From Halomonas jincaotanensis (GTDB taxonomy: Bacteria > Pseudomonadota > Gammaproteobacteria > Pseudomonadales > Halomonadaceae), in assembly GCF_018448785.1 (NCBI RefSeq), contig NZ_JAHCLU010000007.1, forward strand, positions 62,001 through 126,000: a stretch of 64,000 nt of DNA, read 5' to 3'. Positions 25,424 through 34,694 of this stretch are shown here, in pieces (position 1 is the stretch's first letter; the number at the start of each line of letters is the position of its first letter). The position numbers and the translations under genes are program-made. The notes below the pieces were generated by a model. It was not told the DNA's origin and did not search any database. It was given only the letters and a program-made list of their open reading frames with translations.

Positions 25424-26287
25424 TCACCCCACTAGCGAACGATGCCTTTTTATCCGATACATATGGCCATCCGCATGGCCCAGCAAGGTATCGGCATCTT
25501 CCCCGTCTGTGGGATAACAGGCCACGCCGATGCTGCATGACGGCATGCTGACCCCACCGAATTCAGCGCCCAGCGGCGCGTTCACGACCATGAGGATCTG
25601 CTCCACCTTTGCCGCAACGGCATCCGTAGACTGTATATCCGTTAACAGAACCGTAAACTCATCCCCGCCCATCCGGGCCACCGTGTCCGTCTCGCGTACG
25701 CAGCCTTCCAGCCCTCGTGCCACCTTACAGAGCACACTGTCACCCACCGCGTGTCCGTGAACGTCATTAATATATTTGAAATCGTTAATATCCAAAAACA
25801 GCAACGCCAGACGGCTCTGGTGACGATGGGCCGTCCGCAGACCCGATTCCAGTCGATCGTAAAACAGCGATCGGTTCGCCAGCGCTGTCAGCGGATCATG
25901 GTGTGCAAGAAAGCGTAATTCTGCCTCGGCCTGCATAAGTGCCGTCACGTCCCGCGCGACACCGATCCGCACACCCTCAGCCTCGTACCAGCGGGCAGAC
26001 CACAGGATATGTACGATGCCGCCATCCTTGCGGAGATAACGGTTGCGGAAATCGACGTGGGGCTGACCGTTCATGACCCGGAGCATGGAGACCCGCGTGG
26101 CCGCAAGGTCGTCAGGATGTATATAGTTGACGATTGAGGTGCCGGTCAGCTCGTCTGCACGGTAACCGAGCAGCGCCTCACATGCCTCGCTCACAAAGAT
26201 GATCTGGTTGTCCCCATCGACCACAAAGACCGTGTCCAGCATCAGATTAATCAGTTTGGGGTAGAGTGCTTGCGGGTCAGTGGGCAT
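25424..26287 (-). CDS. PAS-GGDEF diguanylate cyclase
   Basis: About 287 residues from ATG 26287; the frame also allows a GTG at 26320. PAS domain at about 10-125 (LDTVFVVDGDNQIIFVSEA; LLGYRADELTG; HPDDL). GGDEF domain follows, starting HHDPLTALANRSLFYDRL, with intact active site MGGDEF and, five residues before it, RETD, which is the RxxD inhibitory site where product c-di-GMP binds. No membrane segment, so cytosolic. Should make c-di-GMP from two GTP in response to a signal at the PAS domain. Standing alone on its strand. Confidence 0.9.
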   Translation of the reverse strand: MPTDPQALYPKLINLMLDTVFVVDGDNQIIFVSEACEALLGYRADELTGTSIVNYIHPDDLAATRVSMLRVMNGQPHVDFRNRYLRKDGGIVHILWSARWYEAEGVRIGVARDVTALMQAEAELRFLAHHDPLTALANRSLFYDRLESGLRTAHRHQSRLALLFLDINDFKYINDVHGHAVGDSVLCKVARGLEGCVRETDTVARMGGDEFTVLLTDIQSTDAVAAKVEQILMVVNAPLGAEFGGVSMPSCSIGVACYPTDGEDADTLLGHADGHMYRIKRHRSLVG

Positions 26288-26405
26288 ACACAGTCCAAGG
26301 AAAGTTTGCTGACATCCCACGAGAGTAGCCCGATCGCGAGGGGAGGCGGTAAGGAATCGTACAAACGTTTAGGGAAGCGCTGCGTGAATCCCGCTGGTCA
26401 TCCGA

Positions 26406-28022
26406 TCACAACTCCTCCGGCCGGGGTGGCCTGCCCACCTTCACTTCGCCGAGATCCTCATGGGACAGGCCGCGGAACAACGCGAACATCATGGCAAACA
26501 CCAGAATAAACATCGGCAAGCCGACGACGGTGATCACCTCCTGCAAGGCGGTAAGCCCGGCATCGCCGGCAAGCACGATGAGCATGGCAGCCAGCATGCC
26601 CTCGGAGACTCCCCAGAACACGCGCTGGTGCCAGGGGCCCGGGTCTGGGGTGCCGGTACACAGCATATCGACCACCAGGGACGCGGAATCCGATGACGTG
26701 GCAAAGAAGATGGCAACGATGACAACCGCCAGGCCCTGAATTAATGTCGCGGCCGGGAAGTTCTCGAAAAACGCGAACATGGCCAGTGGGATGCTTTCGA
26801 CTACGGCAGCGGACAAGACACCGGCCTGATCCCCCATTGCTTCCCGGGTCCCTGCCCCGATTCCGTCAATCTCCATCGCAGACCAGCCAAAGATGGCAAA
26901 CCAGATCAGGGTAAAGATGGATGGGGCGAACAGCACACCAAGGACAAACTCGCGGATGGTCCGCCCGCGGGAAATCCGCGCCACGAAGATCCCGATAAAA
27001 GGCGACCAGGTCACTGTCCAGGCCCAATAAAACACCGTCCAGCTGCCCTGCCACCCCCAGGTGCCACCGTCGCTGGAATAACTCGCCAGGGTGTCATTCC
27101 AGAAAGCCATCGGCAGCAGGTTCGAGATGTAGAGGCCAAAGGTCTCGACAACGGCACGAAGAAGAAAGACCGTCGACCCGGTAAAGAGCACAAACATCAG
27201 CAGGCCGACGGCCATCCCGATATTGATATTGGAAAGCCGTTTCACCCCTGAATCCAGCCCCGCCACGATCGACCCCACGGCGACAGTCGTCAGAACGGCG
27301 ATAATAAGCACCTTGGTAATCACCGCATCCGGGACACCAAACAATGCCGTTAGCCCCGCATTGATCTGCTGGGTGCCCAGGCCGATAGAAACCGCTACGC
27401 CAAACAGGGTACCGAGGATGGCGAAGATATCGAGGGACTTACCGACGGGCCCATAAATGTGGTCGCCAATCAGCGGGTAGAACACCGAGCTGAAACGCAT
27501 CGGCAGGTTATAGCGATAGATAAAATACGCAAAAGCCAGCCCCGGCATGGCGAAAATCGCCCAGGTATGCAGCCCCAGGTGATAGATAGAAAAACTCATG
27601 GCATCGTCGGCGGCTTCCACAGTGAAGGGCTCGACATCCGGCCTAGGGGGATTTGCAAAGTGGGAAATAGGCTCGGCTACGCCCCAGAACATCAACACCG
27701 TGCCGATGCCGCCAGCAAACAGCATGGCGAACCACGAGAGGTTGCCATAGGCCGGCTTCGCATCATTGCCACCCAGGCGAATCGACCCGAAACGGCTTAT
27801 CGCCACCCATAGCAGGAACGCCACCCAACTCGTCACCCCGAAAATAAAAAACCAGCCAAGGTTAGTAACGATCCATTCTCGCCCCGCGCCGAAGGCTTCC
27901 CCTATTGGGCCTGGCGCAATTAAAAGCGCGGCTAAAAAAAGGATCATGATCCCTGCAGACGTGAAAAAAATGGTGGGATCCGTCTTGAGACCCAGCTTTC
28001 TCGCAAGTGAATCCATTGTCAT
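26406..28022 (-). CDS. BCCT-family transporter (betaine/choline/carnitine type)
   Basis: 538 residues with 12 hydrophobic segments. Family signatures are clear: MLFAGGIGTVLMFWGVAEPI in helix 3 and the tryptophan-rich WAWTVTWSPFIGIFVARISRGRTI in helix 8, whose aromatic residues form the substrate box. The C-terminal tail is short, so the long osmosensing tail seen in BetT (about 680 residues) is absent. Takes up quaternary amines or similar zwitterions with Na+ or H+. Which one cannot be read from sequence. ATG 28022, or Met at residue 3. Follows a DapA-like gene by 180 bases on the same strand. Confidence 0.93.
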   Translation of the reverse strand: MTMDSLARKLGLKTDPTIFFTSAGIMILFLAALLIAPGPIGEAFGAGREWIVTNLGWFFIFGVTSWVAFLLWVAISRFGSIRLGGNDAKPAYGNLSWFAMLFAGGIGTVLMFWGVAEPISHFANPPRPDVEPFTVEAADDAMSFSIYHLGLHTWAIFAMPGLAFAYFIYRYNLPMRFSSVFYPLIGDHIYGPVGKSLDIFAILGTLFGVAVSIGLGTQQINAGLTALFGVPDAVITKVLIIAVLTTVAVGSIVAGLDSGVKRLSNINIGMAVGLLMFVLFTGSTVFLLRAVVETFGLYISNLLPMAFWNDTLASYSSDGGTWGWQGSWTVFYWAWTVTWSPFIGIFVARISRGRTIREFVLGVLFAPSIFTLIWFAIFGWSAMEIDGIGAGTREAMGDQAGVLSAAVVESIPLAMFAFFENFPAATLIQGLAVVIVAIFFATSSDSASLVVDMLCTGTPDPGPWHQRVFWGVSEGMLAAMLIVLAGDAGLTALQEVITVVGLPMFILVFAMMFALFRGLSHEDLGEVKVGRPPRPEEL

Positions 28023-28202
28023 GCCTCTCCGAGCCTTTCCGACAATTTAGGAGTTATTCGCCGATCACGCCAAGTTGCTAGCGACACTTCATGCACACCT
28101 TCCATGCACATCTTCAAAGGGAGAAGACTCCCGCGGCGGGTGCACCAGCTTGTGGAGTTCGATGGGGTTGATGTCGCTCTGCACCAGCAGCCATGCACGG
28201 CG

Positions 28203-29096
28203 CTACGCCAGGTCAAGCCTCTCCAGCACATCCGCCAGCCGTTGTCGGTCGGCGCCTTCCAGTGTCTTGAGCGGTAGCGGCAGGCTGGGACGGCTGACAA
28301 ACCCCTGAAGCTCGGCGGCGGTCGCGATGATGCGCAGACTGCCACCATACGTTTGAAACAGCGCCCAGAGTGGGTTTAGCCGTGCCGATAGGGCCAGAGC
28401 CTGATCGGAGTCGCCTGCCTGGGCGGCGCGGGTGATCGCGAGCATGATCCGCGGGTAGAGCCCGCCAATCGCCGAGTACCAACCATCGCAACCCGCGGCG
28501 AGTCCGGTGGCAGCCAAGGGGTCACCGCTGACGCCAATGGTCACGTCGGAGGGAATCAATTGGCGCAGTCGCTCGACACGCGCCTTGGCTTTCTCAACTT
28601 CCGCCGGCACACCGGGAATCTTGATCGAGCGTACCTGTGGCAACTGGGCGATGCGGCCGTGCAGCTCATCGCTGAAGACAAAGTGGGTGGTGCCGGGGTT
28701 GTCATAGACACACAGCGGTACGGAGAGCGCGCGGCACACCGTTTCGTAAAGGCCAAAGACTTCATCCTCGGTGAGTTTCTGGTACGACGCGGGTGCCAGC
28801 AGCACTCCGCTGGCGCCGGCGTTCTGGGCATCCTCGGCCAAGGCCAGCACATCGCGGGTACGCAGTGCACCGATGCCAATCATGACCGGTGTATCGCCAG
28901 CACTCGCCACAGCAAGCTGTGCAATGCGCGCGCGTTCGGCGCGGGTGAGATAGGCGTAGCTGCCCGTCGAGCCAAGCGCCCCGATGTCGTCCACGCCCGC
29001 TACCGCCAGGCGCTCGATCAAGCGGGTGAATGCCTCTTCTTGAAGACCCTGCTCACTCATCGGGGTCAAGGGAAATGCACTCAGGCCGGTGAACAT
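28203..29096 (-). CDS. DapA-superfamily aldolase/lyase
   Basis: 297 residues, ATG with AAGGA upstream. Class I aldolase TIM barrel of the dihydrodipicolinate synthase family: ALGSTGSYAYLT at the pyruvate-carboxylate site, GIGALRT, VYDNPGTTH with the Tyr, and SIKIPG with the Schiff-base Lys around residue 160. Because real DapA enzymes show GIKDSSG-type contexts and lie with lysine genes, this copy is more likely a catabolic relative, such as a keto-acid aldolase or hydratase. Lies between an NfsA-like gene and the BCCT transporter gene, all on the minus strand, so possibly one transcription unit. Confidence 0.88.
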   Translation of the reverse strand: MFTGLSAFPLTPMSEQGLQEEAFTRLIERLAVAGVDDIGALGSTGSYAYLTRAERARIAQLAVASAGDTPVMIGIGALRTRDVLALAEDAQNAGASGVLLAPASYQKLTEDEVFGLYETVCRALSVPLCVYDNPGTTHFVFSDELHGRIAQLPQVRSIKIPGVPAEVEKAKARVERLRQLIPSDVTIGVSGDPLAATGLAAGCDGWYSAIGGLYPRIMLAITRAAQAGDSDQALALSARLNPLWALFQTYGGSLRIIATAAELQGFVSRPSLPLPLKTLEGADRQRLADVLERLDLA

Positions 29097-29151
29097 GTTC
29101 GATAATCCTTGTGGGGTTATGAATGCCTGGCTGGCATCTTCCAGGCGGTTA

Positions 29152-29883
29152 TCACTTCATCTCAAAGCCACGCTTGACCAGGAAGTCGCGCATATGCGGA
29201 CGCAACTTGGTATCGAAAAGTGGGGTGAGGTTGTGTGACCAGTCGGTGTTCTTGTTGCCGCTGCTGCGCGCCTGATAGTAGGTCTGCATCGTGGCGTCGA
29301 AGGCTTCGACCTGCTCGCGATCGTCGGTGTAATAGTCTTTCTTGAGGATCGCCTCGACCGGCAGTCTCGGTTTGACGTCCGGGTCGTGGGCCGGGTAGCC
29401 GAGGCACATGCCGAACACCGGATAGACGTGCTCGGGCAGGCGAAGCAGGTCGCTGACCGCCTGGGGGTTGTTGCGGATACCCCCGATATAGCAGATGCCC
29501 AGGCATTCGGATTCGGCGGCGATCGCCACGTTCTGCGCCATCAGCGCGGTATCCACGCTGGCAACGATCAGTTGCTCGGTCATGCCGCGCACGACATTGG
29601 CGCCGGTGCGCTCGGAGGCCTCAGTGGGGCGTTTCATGTCGGCGCAGAACACCAGGAAGTCCGCGCAGCTGGCGATATAACCTTGGCCGCCGGCAAGCTC
29701 GGCAATCGTCTCGCGGTTCGCCGGGGCGGTGACGTGGATGACGCTGTAGGCCTGGACGTGGCTGGAGGTAGCCGCGCCCTGGCCGGCTCGAATGAGCTCC
29801 AACAGCAGCTCACGGGGGATCGGCCGGTCGCTGAACTTGCGGACCGAACGATGGGATTTCAGTAATTCAATGACGTGGCTCAT
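29152..29883 (-). CDS. NfsA-type NADPH nitroreductase/flavin reductase
   Basis: 243 residues, very near the 240 of E. coli NfsA. ATG 29883 chosen because the conserved N-terminus SHRSVRKFSDRPIP begins just after it; upstream in-frame sequence is not family-like. FMN-binding positions: HRSVRKF, AATSSHVQAYSV, and GICYIGGIRNNP, all typical of the NfsA/Frp group. Reduces nitroaromatics, quinones or flavins with NADPH, as an FMN homodimer in the cytosol. The stop is 55 bases before the DapA-like start. The physiological role is unclear. Confidence 0.9.
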   Translation of the reverse strand: MSHVIELLKSHRSVRKFSDRPIPRELLLELIRAGQGAATSSHVQAYSVIHVTAPANRETIAELAGGQGYIASCADFLVFCADMKRPTEASERTGANVVRGMTEQLIVASVDTALMAQNVAIAAESECLGICYIGGIRNNPQAVSDLLRLPEHVYPVFGMCLGYPAHDPDVKPRLPVEAILKKDYYTDDREQVEAFDATMQTYYQARSSGNKNTDWSHNLTPLFDTKLRPHMRDFLVKRGFEMK

Positions 29884-30059
29884 GGTAGCTCGCAAACGTG
29901 GATGACTATCGCCTGAAACCGGCGACCAGCGACGCTCTCCTCTCGCCGGCCGAAATGGCGGCCGGAATAGCGGCAGGAGGCTGTCGCCCTTCCAGGCATC
30001 GCGGAGAACACAAGTTAACCCCAGAAGACGACAAGGGCCAGCCAAGTGCTGCGGCGCGA

Positions 30060-30509
30060 CTACGGCTCGTCGAGTGCCAGCGCCATCCTGGCGAGGCGCT
30101 CGACATCGACGCTTGCGGTCGCGCCGATGTCGGTAATCTCTTGTGGCGAGAACCAGCCAACGTCAAAGGCATCGTCGTTGGCGACACCCTCCCCGGCCAC
30201 CCATTGGCAGCGCACGGCGATGAGAACAAAGTGATGCTGACGCCCTCTCTCCACGGGCGTGATCACCTCCAGGACCGTGAGCACATCGCCGGGCAGTGCG
30301 CGCACACCGGTTTCTTCCTGCAGTTCACGAACGGCGGCCGCTTGGGTGGTCTCGCCCCACTCGATATGACCGCCGGGAAAGCCCCAGCAGCCGGCGTCCG
30401 GTGGGTTGGCGCGACGCACCAGCAGCACGCGGTCCCCGCGAGCCACCACGGCAAGCACAGCAGGCACGGGACTCTTGGGTTCGTGAATCATGGAGGGGGC
30501 ATGCGCCAT
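30060..30509 (-). CDS. Nudix hydrolase, NUDT15/MutT-like
   Basis: 149 residues from ATG 30509, chosen because GGA lies 6 bases upstream; the frame is open to 30545 with ATGs there. Contains the full Nudix box GGHIEWGETTQ...RELQEETGV (GX5EX7REUXEEXGU), with the metal-binding glutamates in REL-QEE. The surroundings (AVVARGDRVLLVRRANPP; WGFPGG; VEWG-like) resemble NUDT15/YvcI-type NTP pyrophosphohydrolases. Cleaves a nucleoside diphosphate linked to another moiety; substrate not known. Single gene in a region with divergent neighbours. Confidence 0.9.
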   Translation of the reverse strand: MAHAPSMIHEPKSPVPAVLAVVARGDRVLLVRRANPPDAGCWGFPGGHIEWGETTQAAAVRELQEETGVRALPGDVLTVLEVITPVERGRQHHFVLIAVRCQWVAGEGVANDDAFDVGWFSPQEITDIGATASVDVERLARMALALDEP

Positions 30510-30755
30510 GGAGTGTCCTGTCGATGTCTGGCGACTCATTGCCACAGACTAGCAGGTGGGTACACGCCGGCTGTTACCGGTACAACAGCGTCATCGTGGG
30601 AGACGCAGACACCGCCAGCTGGATAGGTGAATCTTGGCGGAAGGTGAGTGATGGCAGAAGGTGTGTTAAGGAGGAAGCGCCCGTATTGACATGAAAAAGT
30701 ACTACGCTGAACCATGATTGGGCATGTCCAGGGATGTAATCAGAGGAACGCGTCA

Positions 30756-32924
30756 GTGAATGTCGATACCGAGACACAAATCCACGAGATGCAGCGCCGC
30801 ATCAGGCATTGGCTCGATGAGGACACGGGCGCCGGGGTCGAAGGCACCTTGGAAGGGCTCACTGCCGATGTCACCACCCTGGAAGAGGAGCTACAGGCGC
30901 TCTTTCCCGCCAAGGACTCGACCCGCGACATCTTCGCGGCCCTGAGGGAGCAGGCGATCTTCCGAACCGTGCTGGAGTCCGTGGTCGAAGGGGTGGTCGT
31001 GGCCGACATGCAGGGGCGATTGCTCGTCTTCAATTCGACCGCTAGAGAGCTTCTGGGCAAGGGCCCCATCGAGGTCGACCCCGAGAGCTGGAGCGAGTTG
31101 TACGGCTTCTTCTACTCGGATGGCAGTACGTCCTGCCCTTCCGATGAGCTGCCTCTAACCCGCGCCATGCAGGGAGAAGCCGTGGACGGCGAGGAACTGG
31201 TGGTGCGAACACCGGGACGTCCCGAAGACGTCCATATCCTGGCCACTGCCCGGCCGCTGACGGACAATGAAGGAGAGCAGATCGGGGGAGTGGTGGTGTT
31301 TCACGACATCACGCAAGCCAAGACAGTGGAAAGGGAATTGCGCCTGGCGCGCAATGATGCCGAGTCGGCCTCGCGCGCCAAGAGTGAGTTTCTCGCCAAT
31401 ATGAGCCACGAGATTCGCACGCCCCTGACTGCCGTGCTGGGTTTCGCCGATCTGCTGATGGATGCCGACCTCAACGAGAGCAACAAGCTCAACTACATTC
31501 AAGCGATTCGGCGCAACGGCCATCACCTGCTTGGCCTGATCAATGATGTACTGGATCTGTCGAAGCTGCAGGCGGAAAAGATGATCGTCGAGACCATCGA
31601 CTGCTCCCTGCACCAGTTGCTCCACGAGGTGGCGTCGATCATGCAGGTTCGAGCCCACGAGAAGGGCCTGACATTCGAGGTGGAGTATGCCACGCCGATT
31701 CCGCGACATGTCCAGAGCGATCCCATGCGTATCCGCCAGATCCTGCTCAACCTGCTCAGCAATGCCATCAAGTTCACCCCCGGCGGCGCGGTCCGGCTGA
31801 CGGCCTCCTGCCTCGATCCGGGCAGAGATACGTCTCGGGTGGAACTTGCCGTGAAAGACAGTGGAATCGGCCTGAACGAGGTGGAGATCGATAGCCTCTT
31901 TCAGCCCTTTCAGCAGGCCAATCCATCGACGACCCGCCAGTTCGGCGGCACCGGCCTGGGCCTGACCATATGCCGATCCCTGGCCGAGGCTTTGGGGGGC
32001 GAAATTCGAGTTGAAAGTTCACCGGGCAGCGGCAGCACCTTTACCTTCGTTTTCCACCAGCCGATCGACGCGCAGGCGGAAATGGTCACAGAGCACTGCC
32101 TGGCACTCGATGCATTACGGGAAGAACCGACCCGATCGGACTCATCGCCCTCGCTCTACGGCCGGATACTGCTGGCAGAAGACGGGATCGACAATCAACT
32201 GCTTATCTCCACGATACTGCGTCGACAAGGGCTTGTGGTAGAGGTTGCCGAAAATGGCGAAATCGCCGTCAATGAGGCGCTGGAAGCATTGGCCAACCAC
32301 AAGGCCTATGACGTGATCCTCATGGACATGCAGATGCCCAGGCTGGATGGCTATGGTGCTACGGCCAAGCTCCGCCGCAAGGGCTATGCGGGGCCCATCG
32401 TCGCCCTGACGGCACACGCCATGGCGGGGGAGCGGGAACGCTGTCTTGCTGCCGGTTGTGACGACTACTTGACCAAGCCCATCGAACGGGCGGTGCTGCT
32501 CGGTGCCGTGGAGTCGCACCTGCGGCGCATTCGGGGAGAAGAAACTCCCTCGATGACGGAGGCAGCAGCCGTAACCGACAAGACGGAAGAGGCAGCCGGC
32601 CCCCTCTACAGTGACTTTGCCGATGATCCGGAAATGGACGAGCTGATTGCCGGTTTCATTGAGCGCCTCTCCGCGACACTCGAGGATATCCAGGCGGCCC
32701 TGAAGGCAGACGACATGGAACGGCTTCAGCGCTTGGCCCACCAGCTCAAGGGGGCGGCTGGTGGTTATGGTTTCATGCCGGTAAGCCGGGATGCCGAGGC
32801 CCTGGAGATGGTCGTGCGCAATGAAGCCCCGCCCATCGAGCTCACAGCGGCCATGGAGCGCCTTGCCTTTACCTGTTCTCGCCTATGCCATGACGACGTG
32901 CAGGAATCGAGTGATGACACTTGA
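30756..32924 (+). CDS. Hybrid sensor histidine kinase (PAS, HisKA, HATPase, REC, Hpt)
   Basis: About 722 residues. GTG 30756 preferred because AGAGGAA is 7 bases upstream; an in-frame ATG at 30714 has no such site. Domains in order: coiled N-terminus, PAS at about 65-190 (VVADMQGRLLVFN), HisKA with phospho-His in SHEIRTPL near residue 218, HATPase with NLLSNAIKF, DSGIGL and GTGLGL, receiver with phospho-Asp in ILMDMQMPRLDG, and a C-terminal Hpt with HQLKGAAGGYGF. No membrane segment is seen, so cytosolic. A full internal phosphorelay that can hand phosphate to the next gene's receiver. The 3' end overlaps that gene by 11 bases. Confidence 0.94.
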   Translation: MNVDTETQIHEMQRRIRHWLDEDTGAGVEGTLEGLTADVTTLEEELQALFPAKDSTRDIFAALREQAIFRTVLESVVEGVVVADMQGRLLVFNSTARELLGKGPIEVDPESWSELYGFFYSDGSTSCPSDELPLTRAMQGEAVDGEELVVRTPGRPEDVHILATARPLTDNEGEQIGGVVVFHDITQAKTVERELRLARNDAESASRAKSEFLANMSHEIRTPLTAVLGFADLLMDADLNESNKLNYIQAIRRNGHHLLGLINDVLDLSKLQAEKMIVETIDCSLHQLLHEVASIMQVRAHEKGLTFEVEYATPIPRHVQSDPMRIRQILLNLLSNAIKFTPGGAVRLTASCLDPGRDTSRVELAVKDSGIGLNEVEIDSLFQPFQQANPSTTRQFGGTGLGLTICRSLAEALGGEIRVESSPGSGSTFTFVFHQPIDAQAEMVTEHCLALDALREEPTRSDSSPSLYGRILLAEDGIDNQLLISTILRRQGLVVEVAENGEIAVNEALEALANHKAYDVILMDMQMPRLDGYGATAKLRRKGYAGPIVALTAHAMAGERERCLAAGCDDYLTKPIERAVLLGAVESHLRRIRGEETPSMTEAAAVTDKTEEAAGPLYSDFADDPEMDELIAGFIERLSATLEDIQAALKADDMERLQRLAHQLKGAAGGYGFMPVSRDAEALEMVVRNEAPPIELTAAMERLAFTCSRLCHDDVQESSDDT

Positions 32925-33819
32925 ACACCTGCCCCAGACGGTGCTTATCGTCGATGACTCCCCGGATATTCACCGGCTCGTCAGTGCGCACCTGAGATCC
33001 GAAGGGGTGACTCTCCTGCACGCCCAGGACGCGACAGAGGGACTGAAGATCGCCAACGACTCCCTGCCCGACCTGATATTGCTCGATCTGGACATGCCGG
33101 ACATCGACGGCATGACCCTGTGCCGCCAGTTAAAGGAGGACCCGGACCTGTCGCCCATCCCGGTAGTCTTTCTCACCGGCATCCTCGATGTCGCGACCAA
33201 GGTCCAGGCCTTCGAACTCGGTGCCGTCGACTATGTCACCAAGCCCTTCGATGCCATCGAACTCAAGGCACGGGTCAGGGCGGCTCTTCGTACCAAGCGC
33301 TACCATGACCTCCTGACCACCAAGGCCCAGATCGATGCATTGACCGGGCTCTGGAATCGGGGATACCTCAACGATCAGCTGGGCCTGGAAATTTCCACCC
33401 TGCAGCGAAGCGATCATGCGTTTTCCCTGGCGATGGTGGATATCGATCACTTCAAATTGATCAATGACACCTACGGGCATCCCTTCGGCGACAAGGTGAT
33501 CCAGGGTGTCGCCAACGCACTGAATCGGCTTTCCCGCAGCGCTGACGTCGTCTGTCGGTACGGTGGGGAGGAGTTCTCCATCATCCTCCGCCATACCTCG
33601 AGTGCTGGTGCGCGCGTCATGGCTGAGCGTATGCGCGAGGATATAGAGGCGCTGTCATTCACGTTGGGCCGCAAGTCCATCTCGGTGACAGTGAGCATTG
33701 GTGTGGCCGGCAGCGATCAATTTGTGGCGTCGGCCGATCTGTCCTGCGACTCATTGCTGCGGGCCGCCGACAGGGCCCTCTATGCGGCAAAAGGCAAGGG
33801 GCGCAACCGGGTCGAGTAA
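32914..33819 (+). CDS. Response regulator diguanylate cyclase (REC-GGDEF)
   Basis: 301 residues from ATG 32914 (GTG 32911 also possible), with AGGA upstream inside the kinase gene. Receiver domain at 8-125: acidic pocket VDDS, phospho-Asp58 in LLDLDMP, and Lys in TKPF. GGDEF domain from about 145 starts DALTGLWNRGYL and has the active site RYGGEEF, with inhibitory site RSAD five residues before it. PleD/WspR-like logic: phosphorylation activates c-di-GMP synthesis. The overlapping hybrid kinase with Hpt upstream is the obvious phosphodonor. The stop codon lies in the first unit of a 15-base tandem repeat. Confidence 0.95.
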   Translation: MTLEHLPQTVLIVDDSPDIHRLVSAHLRSEGVTLLHAQDATEGLKIANDSLPDLILLDLDMPDIDGMTLCRQLKEDPDLSPIPVVFLTGILDVATKVQAFELGAVDYVTKPFDAIELKARVRAALRTKRYHDLLTTKAQIDALTGLWNRGYLNDQLGLEISTLQRSDHAFSLAMVDIDHFKLINDTYGHPFGDKVIQGVANALNRLSRSADVVCRYGGEEFSIILRHTSSAGARVMAERMREDIEALSFTLGRKSISVTVSIGVAGSDQFVASADLSCDSLLRAADRALYAAKGKGRNRVE

Positions 33820-33849
33820 AACCGGGTCGAGTAAAACCGGGCCGAGTAA
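33805..33849. repeat. Three tandem copies of a 15-base unit with in-frame stops
   Basis: AACCGGGTCGAGTAA occurs at 33805-33819 and 33820-33834, then with one change (T to C) at 33835-33849. The first copy codes the last residues and stop of the REC-GGDEF protein; since 15 is a multiple of 3, each copy gives the same frame and a TAA. Probably replication slippage. Confidence 0.95.
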
Positions 33850-33914
33850 AAAGAGAAAGGGCGTGGCATGCTGAGAGGTATCGTCAGCACGCGAACTTTC
33901 TTCAGGAGACCTGC

Positions 33915-34613
33915 ATGTTTCAGATCCGCCATGCACACGAGCGGGGACACGCCGATCACGGCTGGCTCGAGAGTTACCATACGTTCTCGTTCGCCGACTA
34001 CCACGACCCGGCGTTCATGGGCTTCGGCCCGCTGCGCGTGATCAACGAGGATCGGGTACAGCCCGGCCAGGGCTTCGGCACGCACAGCCATCGCGACATG
34101 GAGATCATCTCCTACGTGCTGGATGGCGGGCTGGCTCACAAGGACAGCCTCGGCAACGGCTCGACGATCCGGCCGGGCGATGTCCAGCGTCTCTCGGCGG
34201 GCACCGGCATCACCCACAGCGAGTTCAACGGCTCCGACAAAGAGCGAGTGCATTTCCTGCAGATCTGGCTTCATCCCGAGCGCCGGGGCCTGCCGCCGAG
34301 CTACGAGGAGCGACGCTTTCCGGAACAGGAGAAGACCGACCGCCTGCGCCTCGTCGCCTCCCGGGACGGCCGCGAGGCGTCTTTGGTGGTCCACCAGGAC
34401 CTGGATCTCTACGCGACGCGGCTCACCGAAGGGATCGAAGTCGAGCACCAGACCACGCCCGACCGCAAGGTCTGGATTCAGGTGGCCCATGGCTCGCTTG
34501 AGGTCAACGGCCAAGCTCTCGAGGCGGGCGACGGCATGGCGATCACCGACGAGGCGCGTATCGTGATACAGGCGACCTCGCCGGCCGAGGCGCTGCTTTT
34601 CGACATGGGCTAA
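33915..34613 (+). CDS. Pirin family protein (YhhW-like)
   Basis: 232 residues, ATG with AGGAG upstream. Bicupin with the metal ligands of E. coli YhhW at the same numbers: His57 and His59 (GTHSHRDMEII), His101 and Glu103 (GITHSEFN). Also FSFADYHDPAFMGFGPLRV and LQIWLHPERRGLPPSYEE, both strongly conserved. Relatives show quercetin 2,3-dioxygenase activity in the test tube, though the natural role is unknown; some act on protein partners. Monocistronic, between the c-di-GMP pair and a DUF1499 gene. Confidence 0.93.
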   Translation: MFQIRHAHERGHADHGWLESYHTFSFADYHDPAFMGFGPLRVINEDRVQPGQGFGTHSHRDMEIISYVLDGGLAHKDSLGNGSTIRPGDVQRLSAGTGITHSEFNGSDKERVHFLQIWLHPERRGLPPSYEERRFPEQEKTDRLRLVASRDGREASLVVHQDLDLYATRLTEGIEVEHQTTPDRKVWIQVAHGSLEVNGQALEAGDGMAITDEARIVIQATSPAEALLFDMG

Positions 34614-34694
34614 CCGGCTCGTGCCGGCGCCCGGCATTGAGCTCACCCCTGCGCCCTCCCCTGACCGTTCACCCGTTTTTTGCGAGGAACCGGC

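Noticed and set aside
28023..28202. Possible coding fossil between BCCT and DapA-like genes; one minus-strand frame reads SDINPIELHKLVHPP
   Set aside because: Only about 35 codons, no start, no family I can name; may be chance or a shred of a lost gene.
30570..30589. GCTGTT...AACAGC palindrome upstream of the hybrid kinase
   Set aside because: Six-base arms are expected by chance in such sequence, and no promoter lines up with it.
34616..34645. TGCCGG-CGC-CCGGCA hairpin after the pirin gene as terminator
   Set aside because: Short stem and no T-rich tail; too weak to call.
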